In this document: positions 18,801 through 26,134 of the stretch, piece by piece
Layout of the letters: each line of letters starts with the position of its first letter
Numbering within the stretch: the first letter of the stretch is position 1
NCBI GenBank assembly: GCA_029194665.1
Contig: JARFXO010000010.1
Span: forward strand, 1 to 64,000
Direction: 5' to 3'
Source: Nitrospira sp.
GTDB taxonomy: Bacteria > Nitrospirota > Nitrospiria > Nitrospirales > Nitrospiraceae
DNA: 64,000 nt
Position numbers and translations under genes: made by a program
The notes under the pieces: model-generated
What the model saw: the letters and a program-made list of their open reading frames with translations, nothing else
What the model was told of the DNA's origin: nothing
Databases searched by the model: none

Positions 18801-19176
18801 CAGCCCGATTCTGAAAATTACGGCTGCCGGGAATTACGATTTGCCGACCGACCAGCTGGATCTCGTCGTTGCCGTGAGTCCGTTCGGGTCATACTCACAA
18901 TTCCTCAAGACGATTCCACTCTTTGGACGTATCGTGGCGGGCGATCGCAAGGGTATCGCCACGGCGATGTTCACCGTGAAGGGAGCGATGGAGAATCCAG
19001 ACGTGACCTATCTGCCGGTGAAGTCCTTTGCGTCCGGTCTGTCGGGATTGGCCCAACTCGCGGTCGATGTCCTAACGAACACCCTGACGCTGCCGATAGA
19101 TTTGGTAACGCCGGATGAAGAATCCGGAGTGCGACCAAAGGATATGACTTCGTCGCCGGCTCCTGCCGTGCCGTGA
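15811..19176 (+). CDS. Large AsmA-like protein (envelope lipid-transport family)
   Basis: A 1121-residue protein with one N-terminal membrane anchor (LAFLVILALVVLAGTFLSF) and a long, repetitive beta-rich periplasmic part. The N-terminus (GRKIDVRHIKFVIFPSIRVELSEVAV) matches the AsmA pattern, and the C-terminal ISAIVAIQDGMFQTE through VSPFGSYSQFLKTIPLFG resembles the AsmA/YhdP/TamB end. Such proteins form bridge-like grooves thought to move phospholipids between the membranes. GTG start with AGGGG just upstream. It stands as a single gene; the last 30 residues are low complexity. Confidence 0.88.
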   Translation: MSRIRLAFLVILALVVLAGTFLSFSRELTGQNYLKDFVLDQLEESLGRKIDVRHIKFVIFPSIRVELSEVAVHDPRSDQLVLMAKRINLVLRFLPLLKKQIVGKRLLIEEPTLTLRRDESGRWNLLDGLNGQGDTDQQTMELMARTFMIREATLVNGTITVVDAARPDGIRSIKLEHVELKLLVRPDRNLAELHLSADHQGQGEPGLSALSLDGVVKRAEPTLSLSGEQTTESATGFQFEGQIDAADLRIRDAADFLGPRPVSKNLQGALNLKGTVRVMPGVAGYDMVLSDMTAHLNNIALKGKANLAGLLTPQPTFAVTFSSSPVALPQLLKTISPDWIHRQLPALLVDRQIDGKVQVVNATLTGSTTTGLQLSTIGEFHLSEGRGLIGRDRIAAKDLAAVVVVETGRVRITKVSGMYGAMHITGGKGEVSFLDAGPWAELEITGETAATHLVEYFVKTVKAERAGQWLAGIRDAEGTVQSTFRLMGPLNQSGGITYAGGEITADQVSFTHVNWPERLTGMQGRVVFADGFTQFDQITGHLGGTDVQVQGTITGGGTSRFQDFVIRTSGEAAQMMRLFHATALGQRSFEGTISSTVAFSGLTARPHIRGSVVLDGAKVVVGAMEKPVGPHATVEFEGVMPQATTIKLHRVELVLPALTIPAKGTMQLGNGFMIDMAVATGTVSVASLPEWMPKGGLEAGNLEVSLDIKGRETDWRTWKIAGWMGLTNGLMQAKGIDGHLQDLYARVKLARNEVELKRLSFKVHGSDVAIEAVIQNWMTKPIITGKIESNQLDLSLVIPKGERTPIREFLETLAATGHLTMSASIARGHYRHMKVGALTARINILDGVLDIDRLSAESTHGQVAGRLVLHLPRKAPADFDLSFRATGVEFEDLMSLTNAQVHGVSGEARFSGMLRGHGRNPHGVYPSLNGKVELLLENGRILKSNERAIWKIISLLNLPAVLQGKVDLEKEGLPYNRISAIVAIQDGMFQTESLIIDSPILKITAAGNYDLPTDQLDLVVAVSPFGSYSQFLKTIPLFGRIVAGDRKGIATAMFTVKGAMENPDVTYLPVKSFASGLSGLAQLAVDVLTNTLTLPIDLVTPDEESGVRPKDMTSSPAPAVP

Positions 19177-19303
19177 CGCCCCTTCATTCTTGAGCAACTT
19201 CCATTTCTTGACCGACCTACGCCCTCATGTTAGCATCACTGGAAGTGCGACTCTGGACACCTCTAAGGATTCCATTCGATCCTGCCACCCCACTGCTAGA
19301 TCC

Positions 19304-20452
19304 ATGAAACGCTCCACGATCTCACAACCAGAGGCGGCCACACTGTTCATCGCGGCCAGCGAGCAGGACTCGAACCTGTACTACGCCACGCGCTTCGTGG
19401 CGCCGGACCCGTTCATCTACCTCGAAATCAAAGGTGAGCGGTTGATGGTCATGAGCGATCTGGAAATGGATCGTGCCAGGACCCAATCTTCAGTGGATCG
19501 AGTATTGTCTTATTCTGAAATCGAAGAGAAGGCGAAGAAACAGGGGATCAAGAGCCCGACGACGGTTGATATCGTGCACATCGTGTTAAAGGAGTTCAAA
19601 GTCCGCCGCCTGTTGGTGCCGGCCAATTTCCCGTTCATTCACGCCACGCGATTACAGGAGTTGGGGTACAGTCTCAAACCAAAACGCGATCCTTTCTACG
19701 AACAGCGCGTCATAAAAAACGTGGAGGAGGTTCGATCCATCGAGCTCTCCCAGCGGGCCACTGAGGACGCGGTGGCCTCGGCGCATGACCTGCTGAGACG
19801 GGCGACCATCCGGGATGGGGAGCTGTGGTTTGACGGAGCGCTGTTGACATCTGAGCGGGTCAAGCAGTTGATCAATGTCACACTCATGGAGCGGAACTGT
19901 GTGGCTCAGCATACGATTGTAGCTGGTGGGGAACAAGCCTGTGATCCGCACAACGAAGGGAGCGGACCGTTGCCGGCTCATGGCAGCATTATTTTCGATG
20001 TGTTCCCTCGTTCAGCGACGACTCGCTATTTTGCCGACATGTCCCGTACGGTGATACGCGGGACGGCGAGTTCGGAACTCAAGCGGTTGTATGGTGCTGT
20101 GAAGGATGCCCAGGAAGATGCCATCGACCAGATCAAGGACGGCGCCGATGGAATGAAGATCCACCAAGGTATCTGTGCCCGATTTGAAAAGGCAGGGTAC
20201 AAGACCGGCTTGATGAACGGCCGCATGCAGGGGTATTTTCACGGAACCGGACATGGTGTGGGGCTTGATATCCACGAGGCGCCACGGATCAGTCGAACTG
20301 GGTCACTCCTCCAAGAGGGCCACGTCGTCACGGTCGAACCAGGACTGTATTATCCAGGATTGGGAGCAGTCCGAATCGAGGACATGGTGCTCGTGACGAA
20401 GGACGGTTGCCGCAATCTCACCAATTTTCCCAAAGTCTTCGAGCTCGGATAG
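19304..20452 (+). CDS. M24-family metallopeptidase (Xaa-Pro aminopeptidase-like)
   Basis: A 382-residue two-domain protein: a creatinase-type N-terminal domain and a pita-bread catalytic domain. All five metal ligands are visible: Asp in IIFDVFP, Asp in YFADMSRT, His in HGTGHGVGLD, Glu in VEPGLYY and Glu in RIEDM. It should remove N-terminal residues preceding proline. I prefer the ATG at 19304 over an upstream TTG at 19190, because the extra 38 residues look non-coding. It lies 71 bases ahead of the archease-rtcB pair on the same strand. Confidence 0.9.
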   Translation: MKRSTISQPEAATLFIAASEQDSNLYYATRFVAPDPFIYLEIKGERLMVMSDLEMDRARTQSSVDRVLSYSEIEEKAKKQGIKSPTTVDIVHIVLKEFKVRRLLVPANFPFIHATRLQELGYSLKPKRDPFYEQRVIKNVEEVRSIELSQRATEDAVASAHDLLRRATIRDGELWFDGALLTSERVKQLINVTLMERNCVAQHTIVAGGEQACDPHNEGSGPLPAHGSIIFDVFPRSATTRYFADMSRTVIRGTASSELKRLYGAVKDAQEDAIDQIKDGADGMKIHQGICARFEKAGYKTGLMNGRMQGYFHGTGHGVGLDIHEAPRISRTGSLLQEGHVVTVEPGLYYPGLGAVRIEDMVLVTKDGCRNLTNFPKVFELG

Positions 20453-20523
20453 AGGGCGGTTCGGGCCAGTCCCCTCATTTCCACCTTTCCTTATCGGGTA
20501 AGCATTCCGTTTGTGGTGCTGAG

Positions 20524-20961
20524 ATGTCCCACGCATTTCACTTTCTGGACGATGTCGCCATAGCCGATCTGGCGTTCGAGGCCTCCGGCAATTCGCTCCA
20601 GGAACTCTTCCAAGGGGCGACCTGTGCGGTCATCGAAGCGCTGGCTGATCCCACGACAGTGGGATCTACTTGGCGGCAAATGCTTGAACGCACCGATGAG
20701 GATCCCGCCGAACTGTTGTTCGATTGGCTCTCGGAACTTGTGTACTGGAAGGATGCAGCCGGGGTAGTATTCAGTCGGTCGGAACTCACGCTGGCTCGCC
20801 AGGACCACGACTGCTGGAAACTGACGGGGTTCCTGTACGGAGAGCCGGTCAACGGCTCAGCTCAGACCCTGAGGGCCGATGTGAAGGGAGTTACCAAGCA
20901 TCTCTATCGTCTTCGACAGAAAGACGAGCAGTGGACGGTCATGGTGGTGTTGGACGTATGA
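20524..20961 (+). CDS. Archease (RtcB activation factor)
   Basis: A 145-residue archease, the small metal-binding protein that promotes guanylylation and turnover of the RNA ligase RtcB. Family features are the N-terminal FLDDVAIADLAFEASG, the helix with LLFDWLSELVYW around residue 60, and the acidic C-terminal region ending MVVLDV. I chose the ATG at 20524 over a frame open from 20407. Its stop overlaps the rtcB start as ATGA (20958-20961), so the two are translationally coupled, which is the usual archease-rtcB arrangement. Confidence 0.93.
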   Translation: MSHAFHFLDDVAIADLAFEASGNSLQELFQGATCAVIEALADPTTVGSTWRQMLERTDEDPAELLFDWLSELVYWKDAAGVVFSRSELTLARQDHDCWKLTGFLYGEPVNGSAQTLRADVKGVTKHLYRLRQKDEQWTVMVVLDV

Positions 20962-22409
20962 AGCTGAATACCGAAATGCAGGTCAATCGGATTAGTGATG
21001 AGGTATGGGAAATTCCCGTTACCGAAAAATCAGGCATGCTTGTTCCTGCCCGAATCTATGCCACCCCAACCATTCTCCAATCGATGGATGCCGGAGTATT
21101 CGAGCAGGTGACGAACGTCGCTTGTCTCCCTGGAATTAGACGATACGCGCTCTGCATGCCGGATGGTCATTGGGGCTACGGATTTCCTATTGGAGGTGTC
21201 GCCGCATTTGATGTCCGGTCAGGAGTCATTTCGCCTGGGGGTGTCGGTTATGACGTGAATTGTGGCATGCGTCTCATCAGAACAGATCTCACCCGGCAGG
21301 ATGTGCAGCCTCAGCTTGATCGATTGATGACGGAATTGTTTCGTCGAGTACCGGCAGGGGTAGGCGCAAGCGGGTTTGTACGGTTGGACCGCTCGTCGTT
21401 TGAACAAGTCATGACCAAGGGGGCTCAATGGTGTATTGCTCAGGGATTCGGTTGGCATCGCGATCTGGAGACAATTGAAGAAGGAGGCTGCATAACCGGA
21501 GCCGACCCTTCAAAAGTCAGCGACCAGGCAGTCAAACGAGGAATCAATCAGTTGGGGACCTTGGGGTCAGGTAACCACTATCTCGAAGTACAGGTGGTAT
21601 CCAGTGATCGGGTATTTGACAAAGAGACTGCTTCAGCTTGGGGGATCACCGGCCACGACCAGATCGTGGTGATGGTCCACTGCGGATCTCGTGGGTTCGG
21701 CCACCAGGTCGCGAGCGACTACCTTAAGATATTCGAACGAGCAATGAGGCGATACGGGATTACCGTCAAGGATCAGCAACTGGCCTGTGCCCCGTTCGCT
21801 TCCGTCGAAGGACAGGATTACTTTTCGGCTATGAACTGCGCGGCCAACACGGCCTTCGCCAATCGTCAGGTCATCACTCATCAGATTCGAGAAGCGTTTG
21901 CCACGGTGTTCAGCCGGCCGGCAGAAGAGCTGGGTATGGAGCTGGTCTACGACGTGGCGCACAATATCGCCAAAGTTGAGCGGTATCCGGAAGGAGAATT
22001 GGTGGTCCATCGGAAAGGATCAACGAGAGCATTGGGTCCAGGAAGTCCAGATCTCTCGCCACGATATCGTATGACAGGCCAACCGGTGATTTGCGGCGGT
22101 TCAATGGAAACCGGATCGTATCTATTGGTGGGGACGGAAGGAGCGGTGCGGGATACCTTTGCTTCGACGATGCACGGATCGGGGCGGACAATGTCGAGGG
22201 CCCAGGCGAAGAAGGCAATTCGTGGTGAGCAGATACAGAAACAACTGAAACAGCGCGGTATCCTCGTGAAGGCGGTTTCAATGTCGGGTTTGGCGGAAGA
22301 AGCTGGGTTCGCATACAAAAACATATCCGAAGTGGTCGAGGCGGTCGATCGTGCGGGAATCACAAAGACTGTGGCGGAACTCCGGCCCATAGGCAATATA
22401 AAGGGCTAG
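20958..22409 (+). CDS. rtcB: RNA-splicing ligase RtcB
   Basis: A 483-residue GTP-dependent ligase joining 2',3'-cyclic-phosphate or 3'-phosphate RNA ends to 5'-OH ends. Visible motifs are PDGHWGYGFPIGG, the Mn-binding GGVGYDVNCGMR (with Asp and Cys), LGSGNHYLE, HCGSRGFGHQ, VYDVAHN, and near the C-terminus the GMETGSYLLVG-like segment and HGSGRTMSR, which holds the His guanylylated in the family. Coupled to archease by a 4-base overlap. No RtcR regulator or RtcA cyclase is in the window. In bacteria RtcB repairs cleaved tRNA or rRNA, for example after RNase-toxin damage. Confidence 0.97.
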   Translation: MKLNTEMQVNRISDEVWEIPVTEKSGMLVPARIYATPTILQSMDAGVFEQVTNVACLPGIRRYALCMPDGHWGYGFPIGGVAAFDVRSGVISPGGVGYDVNCGMRLIRTDLTRQDVQPQLDRLMTELFRRVPAGVGASGFVRLDRSSFEQVMTKGAQWCIAQGFGWHRDLETIEEGGCITGADPSKVSDQAVKRGINQLGTLGSGNHYLEVQVVSSDRVFDKETASAWGITGHDQIVVMVHCGSRGFGHQVASDYLKIFERAMRRYGITVKDQQLACAPFASVEGQDYFSAMNCAANTAFANRQVITHQIREAFATVFSRPAEELGMELVYDVAHNIAKVERYPEGELVVHRKGSTRALGPGSPDLSPRYRMTGQPVICGGSMETGSYLLVGTEGAVRDTFASTMHGSGRTMSRAQAKKAIRGEQIQKQLKQRGILVKAVSMSGLAEEAGFAYKNISEVVEAVDRAGITKTVAELRPIGNIKG

Positions 22410-22446
22410 TGACGAATAGGCGCACGGCTTCCAGGTATGCTCACCG

Positions 22447-23862
22447 CTAGGCAGCTTTGGCAGTTCGAATCTTCGCTGCCTGTCCAAGAATATCGAGAGC
22501 GGCGATTCGGTAGGCTTCGGCATATGTTGGAAAGTTGAAGACGTTGTCGATAAACGATTCGATCGTTGCGCCGCTCTGAAGGGCTAATTGTCCCAGGTGT
22601 ACCAACTCCGTGGCAGAATCTCCGACGACTTGTATCCCGAGTAGCCGCGCACCTGCTGGATCAGCTACCATTTTAAGGAGACCGTGGCCGGCACCTGATA
22701 TCTGGGCGCGGGCGATCTCCTCAAACTTCGCCCGTCCGATCAACGGATCTCGATAGCGCTCTCGAGCGCCTACCTCGTCAAGGCCGATACTGGCCATTTC
22801 CGGGATCGTATAGATGCCTAACGGGATGGTCGAGGCGGCATCACCGATCGGGAGGTTGAGGGCGTGGCGGACGGCGCGTCGGCCCTGCTCCATGGCTTTA
22901 GATGCCAATGCCGGCGCACCAACCATGTCACCGACGGCGTAGATGTGAGGAACATTCGTCTGGCAGAATTGATTGACGGGAATCACGCCTTTATGAGAAA
23001 CCATGATCCCCGCAGCGGAAAGATTCAGATCATCGACGTTGGCCTGCCGACCCAGAGCGACCAGCATCTTCTCACTATTGACTATCGTGCCATCGCTCAG
23101 TTTCGTGGCAACGTGCGCTACCTCGTTCCATCGCACCTGCTCGATATGCTGTCCGCCGAGATAATGGCCACCCCGCTGTTCAAAGCCTTTGATGAACTGT
23201 TCGACCAGTTCTCGATCCATAAATTGAAGCGGATGGGGAGCTCGATCGATCAGCGTGACTTCTACACCCAGCAGCGCAAAGATAGAAGCATACTCGCAGC
23301 CGATCACACCACCTCCGACGACAGCCAGTGACCGTGGTATGTACATCATGGAAAGGAGCGAGTCGCTGTCAAGAATGTGCTCATGGTCGACGGGGATCTC
23401 CTCGGGGTTTCTCGGGCGCGAGCCCGTGGCGACCACGATGGTATCTGCCATGAATTGTTGTTGCGCTCCGTCCACGGTTTGCATCTCGATTGTGTGCTCA
23501 CTGAGGAAACGCGCTTGTCCGTGAAACAGCGAGATCCCGTTGCGCCGAATCTGACGGCTCATAAAGGAGTCGTGGGCTTGGACGACATCTTCAAGACGGC
23601 TCAAGAGTGTCGCAATTTGAGTATCCGGTTTCAGACTGAATCGGAACGCTTCTCCTGCCCGCCTGAGCCGATCCAGCTGGAGGGCGCTTTCTCGCAATGT
23701 CTTGCTGGGGATCGTTCCGCGATAGACACAGCTGCCCCCGATGCCGCGCTCTCGTTCAATCAGGGCGACACGCTTCCCGGCTTTGGTACCCTGGACTGCG
23801 GCCTTCTGGCCGGCTGGGCCGGCTCCGATCACGATGATGTCGTACGTACTTGGTATGCTCAT
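22447..23862 (-). CDS. sthA: Soluble pyridine nucleotide transhydrogenase (Si-specific)
   Basis: A 471-residue flavoprotein of the pyridine nucleotide-disulfide oxidoreductase family, with FAD motif IIVIGAGPAGQKAA, NAD(P) motif AVVGGGVIGCEYAS and a dimerisation domain. The redox site reads GGSCVYRGTIPSK, keeping only one of the two cysteines of lipoamide dehydrogenases (the second is Thr). This marks soluble transhydrogenase, which exchanges electrons between NADPH and NADH. The start overlaps the stop of the HDOD gene by 4 bases (ATGA), so the two are coupled. Related mercuric or lipoamide reductases are excluded by the missing cysteine. Confidence 0.93.
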   Translation of the reverse strand: MSIPSTYDIIVIGAGPAGQKAAVQGTKAGKRVALIERERGIGGSCVYRGTIPSKTLRESALQLDRLRRAGEAFRFSLKPDTQIATLLSRLEDVVQAHDSFMSRQIRRNGISLFHGQARFLSEHTIEMQTVDGAQQQFMADTIVVATGSRPRNPEEIPVDHEHILDSDSLLSMMYIPRSLAVVGGGVIGCEYASIFALLGVEVTLIDRAPHPLQFMDRELVEQFIKGFEQRGGHYLGGQHIEQVRWNEVAHVATKLSDGTIVNSEKMLVALGRQANVDDLNLSAAGIMVSHKGVIPVNQFCQTNVPHIYAVGDMVGAPALASKAMEQGRRAVRHALNLPIGDAASTIPLGIYTIPEMASIGLDEVGARERYRDPLIGRAKFEEIARAQISGAGHGLLKMVADPAGARLLGIQVVGDSATELVHLGQLALQSGATIESFIDNVFNFPTYAEAYRIAALDILGQAAKIRTAKAA

Positions 23863-24749
23863 AGGTTCATCGCATTGACAATGGTTAAGACCTGATCTTT
23901 AGTCATCAGGAGTTTATCGACGTCTTGAGGGTACAGATTCAACTCTGCGAATACCGGATGATCGCGGAGACTTTCTTCGGGCATTTCTTCTGGCGTGAGG
24001 AGGTGGCTCGCCAATCGATCTGCAATAAAGGTGAGCATGCATTCCTGGCGGAAGGTGGTGGTATGCTCGTAGTCCCTGTAATATTGGATCGCCTCTGCCA
24101 CTTGTTTGGGCAAACTCCATTTATCGGCGATCAGAACGCCCACATGGGTATGGTAGCCCTCGATCAATGTTTTAATGTGAGATTTGTTATCCAGTATCGT
24201 GGCCAGTGCTTTGACCCAATCGTCGCTTTTTTCTCGAGCGATCGTCGTGGTTATTCGCAGGACAACGGGTTTCCCGATTTCATGCAATAGTCCGCAGAGA
24301 TAGGCGCTTTCGACATTCATGCGTTTCGCCCGGGCGACTTCTTTTGCAAAGGCCCCGGTGGCTAACGAATGCCGCCAGAGCTGTTTGACTTCATCTTCAT
24401 ATCCCGGTACCTGGAACGCGCCGACCTTCAATGAGGCAGTAAAGGCGATTTCCGAGAGCAGAGTGATCCCCAACATGGCGACAGCGTGCTGGAGCGAGAC
24501 GACCGGACTCCTGGGCATGTAGGCTGGCGAATTGGCAATCTTCAACACATGAGCGGCAAGGGCTTGGTCTTGATGGATCAATGCGGAGAGCTTCGCCGCA
24601 TCGGAGGCAGGATCCGCCGCCAGTGCCAGAACCTGGCTGGCTGCTTGCGGGAGCAGGGGAAGCTCAACCTCTTCCGCCTCAATTTTTTGAATCAAGGCTT
24701 GTTCCAACCGTTCAATTGGGGTGGTTACCGATCCTATTTCAGAAGCCAT
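23859..24749 (-). CDS. HDOD-domain protein
   Basis: A 296-residue protein dominated by an HDOD domain (about residues 25-220), with LPLLPQAASQVLALA at the start, LKIANSPAYMPRSPVVSLQHAVAMLG, and LCGLLHEIGKPV at the HD-like position. HDOD proteins are usually non-catalytic signalling scaffolds linked to c-di-GMP, motility or stress. I chose the ATG at 24749, with GAGGAG 9 bases upstream. It overlaps sthA by 4 bases, an unexpected pairing of a signalling protein and a redox enzyme. No receiver domain is attached. Confidence 0.88.
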   Translation of the reverse strand: MASEIGSVTTPIERLEQALIQKIEAEEVELPLLPQAASQVLALAADPASDAAKLSALIHQDQALAAHVLKIANSPAYMPRSPVVSLQHAVAMLGITLLSEIAFTASLKVGAFQVPGYEDEVKQLWRHSLATGAFAKEVARAKRMNVESAYLCGLLHEIGKPVVLRITTTIAREKSDDWVKALATILDNKSHIKTLIEGYHTHVGVLIADKWSLPKQVAEAIQYYRDYEHTTTFRQECMLTFIADRLASHLLTPEEMPEESLRDHPVFAELNLYPQDVDKLLMTKDQVLTIVNAMNL

Positions 24750-24938
24750 ATGGATCTGCTCCTCGAATTCGAGTCTATGGGTCACGACATCCCTTTTCGG
24801 CTGGTTTCCGACAAAGGTTGAGTGATCGTGACTTTGAAATCGTTACAGCATATACTCTGGCCTCCATTATCATGCCGGAAACTGCTGTGCCATATGCAGT
24901 GACTGTCGGGTCCTGCGTGACGAGGCAGGGGAGTATCA

Positions 24939-25262
24939 ATGATGAAGGTTGTGACACTTGCCGATTTTCAGCAATTCACCGGCGAGAAGATGAAAAAGAA
25001 CAACCTGTTTCAAACGGAGCGTTTCTTCTGCGACATCTATTGTTTTGAGCCGGGCCAAGCACAAAAGGGCCACGTTCATGGTGACCAGGATAAGGTGTAT
25101 ATCGTCCTGGAGGGACAAGGCACATTTCAGGTCGGTACCGACCATCGAACGCTCGAAGCAGGGCAGGGGACCGTGGCCCAGGCTGGCGAGGAGCACGGGG
25201 TAAAGAACCATACGAGCAAGCGACTCATAGTGTTGGTCTTCGTTGCCCCCAATCCAGTCTAA
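24939..25262 (+). CDS. Small single-domain cupin protein
   Basis: A 107-residue cupin with motif 1 in GHVHGDQDKVYIVLEGQG (His and Glu-like metal ligands) and motif 2 in GEEHGVKNH. It is probably a metal-binding sensor or a small sugar or substrate-binding protein; no substrate can be assigned. GGGGAG lies 5 bases before the ATG at 24939 (a second ATG follows directly). It stands alone and is followed by a strong hairpin at 25293-25327. Confidence 0.85.
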   Translation: MMKVVTLADFQQFTGEKMKKNNLFQTERFFCDIYCFEPGQAQKGHVHGDQDKVYIVLEGQGTFQVGTDHRTLEAGQGTVAQAGEEHGVKNHTSKRLIVLVFVAPNPV

Positions 25263-25292
25263 AGTCTAACTGGATCAGCAGTACAAAATGGG

Positions 25293-25327
25293 CAAGGGGG
25301 AGAGAGCATCATGCTCTCTCCCCCTTG
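25293..25327. terminator. Bidirectional hairpin terminator candidate
   Basis: A perfect 17-base palindromic arm, CAAGGGGGAGAGAGCAT (25293-25309), is mirrored at 25311-25327 around a single C. It lies 31 bases after the cupin stop and 71 bases beyond the end of the convergent cytochrome gene. There is no long T-tract, so efficiency is uncertain, but the place between convergent genes is typical. Confidence 0.7.
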
Positions 25328-25398
25328 TCGTGTTGCGCATTTGTATAGAAGGCTCGGTCAGTCGTTACCCCGTCCCGGGCATCCTCTGAACCCTAATC

Positions 25399-25860
25399 TT
25401 AGGGCTTGTAACAGGAGCGGTCGGCCGGCTTGCCTCCGTGCGAGAACTGGTTCTCATATGCCATCACTTGCCAGATCTGCTCTTCGGATATCAGGCCTTT
25501 ATTGGCCTTCATCTTCGTCTTTGGGACACCTTCCGAGATACGCCAGAACCAGAACGCGTCCGAGAAGCGGCAGACGATATTCGGGTCACGAAAATCCCGT
25601 GCGCCCTTTTTCTTTGGTGTGCCGTCTGTCCCGTGACAACTGCTGCAGTTGACCTCGGTCTTAAACTCGCCTCGATAAATCTTCCCTCCCTCCTCAATGG
25701 CTTTTGGGTCAGTCCATCCACCAGCCGGCATTTTCTTGTCGGCATACTCGGGTGGAGGTGAAGGCAATGGAGGCAGGTCTTCGGCGGAGGCCATGCCTCC
25801 TGAAAGTACAAGGGCACATCCCACCATCAGCGTTGAGAGGCACACATTTCTTCTCGTCAT
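25399..25860 (-). CDS. Exported monoheme cytochrome c
   Basis: A 153-residue periplasmic class I cytochrome c. It has a signal peptide (CLSTLMVGCALVLSGGMASA, cleaved near residue 26), a Pro-rich linker (LPPLPSPPPEYADKK), the heme attachment site CSSCH around residue 72, and candidate axial Met residues around 115 (KTKMKANKG). I prefer the ATG at 25860 to the GTG two codons earlier: GGAGG lies 5 bases upstream. It is a single gene, so its redox partner is unknown; nitrite oxidisers carry many such carriers. Transcription probably ends at the hairpin beyond its 3' end. Confidence 0.92.
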   Translation of the reverse strand: MTRRNVCLSTLMVGCALVLSGGMASAEDLPPLPSPPPEYADKKMPAGGWTDPKAIEEGGKIYRGEFKTEVNCSSCHGTDGTPKKKGARDFRDPNIVCRFSDAFWFWRISEGVPKTKMKANKGLISEEQIWQVMAYENQFSHGGKPADRSCYKP

Positions 25861-26134
25861 TCGCACCTCCTAATTGAATTGTATGGATGAGTTGCCTGTC
25901 TTGTTTGCTTGAGTCGGTCGCTCGGTCAGAGTGTGCTGCATGCTCTCGATCGGCATGGACTATACCATACTGTTTTCTCTCGAAAAAACTGAAAACATGC
26001 GATGTATCATGCGGTCATCTGGCCTGACTGCGTGGTATCGACGCCTGACTCCAGGAATGTTTCGTAAGATAACCCCTATTTTGACTCACTAGACGACCCG
26101 CGATTTCTGAGGCGTATAGTTCCATGATTCGATA

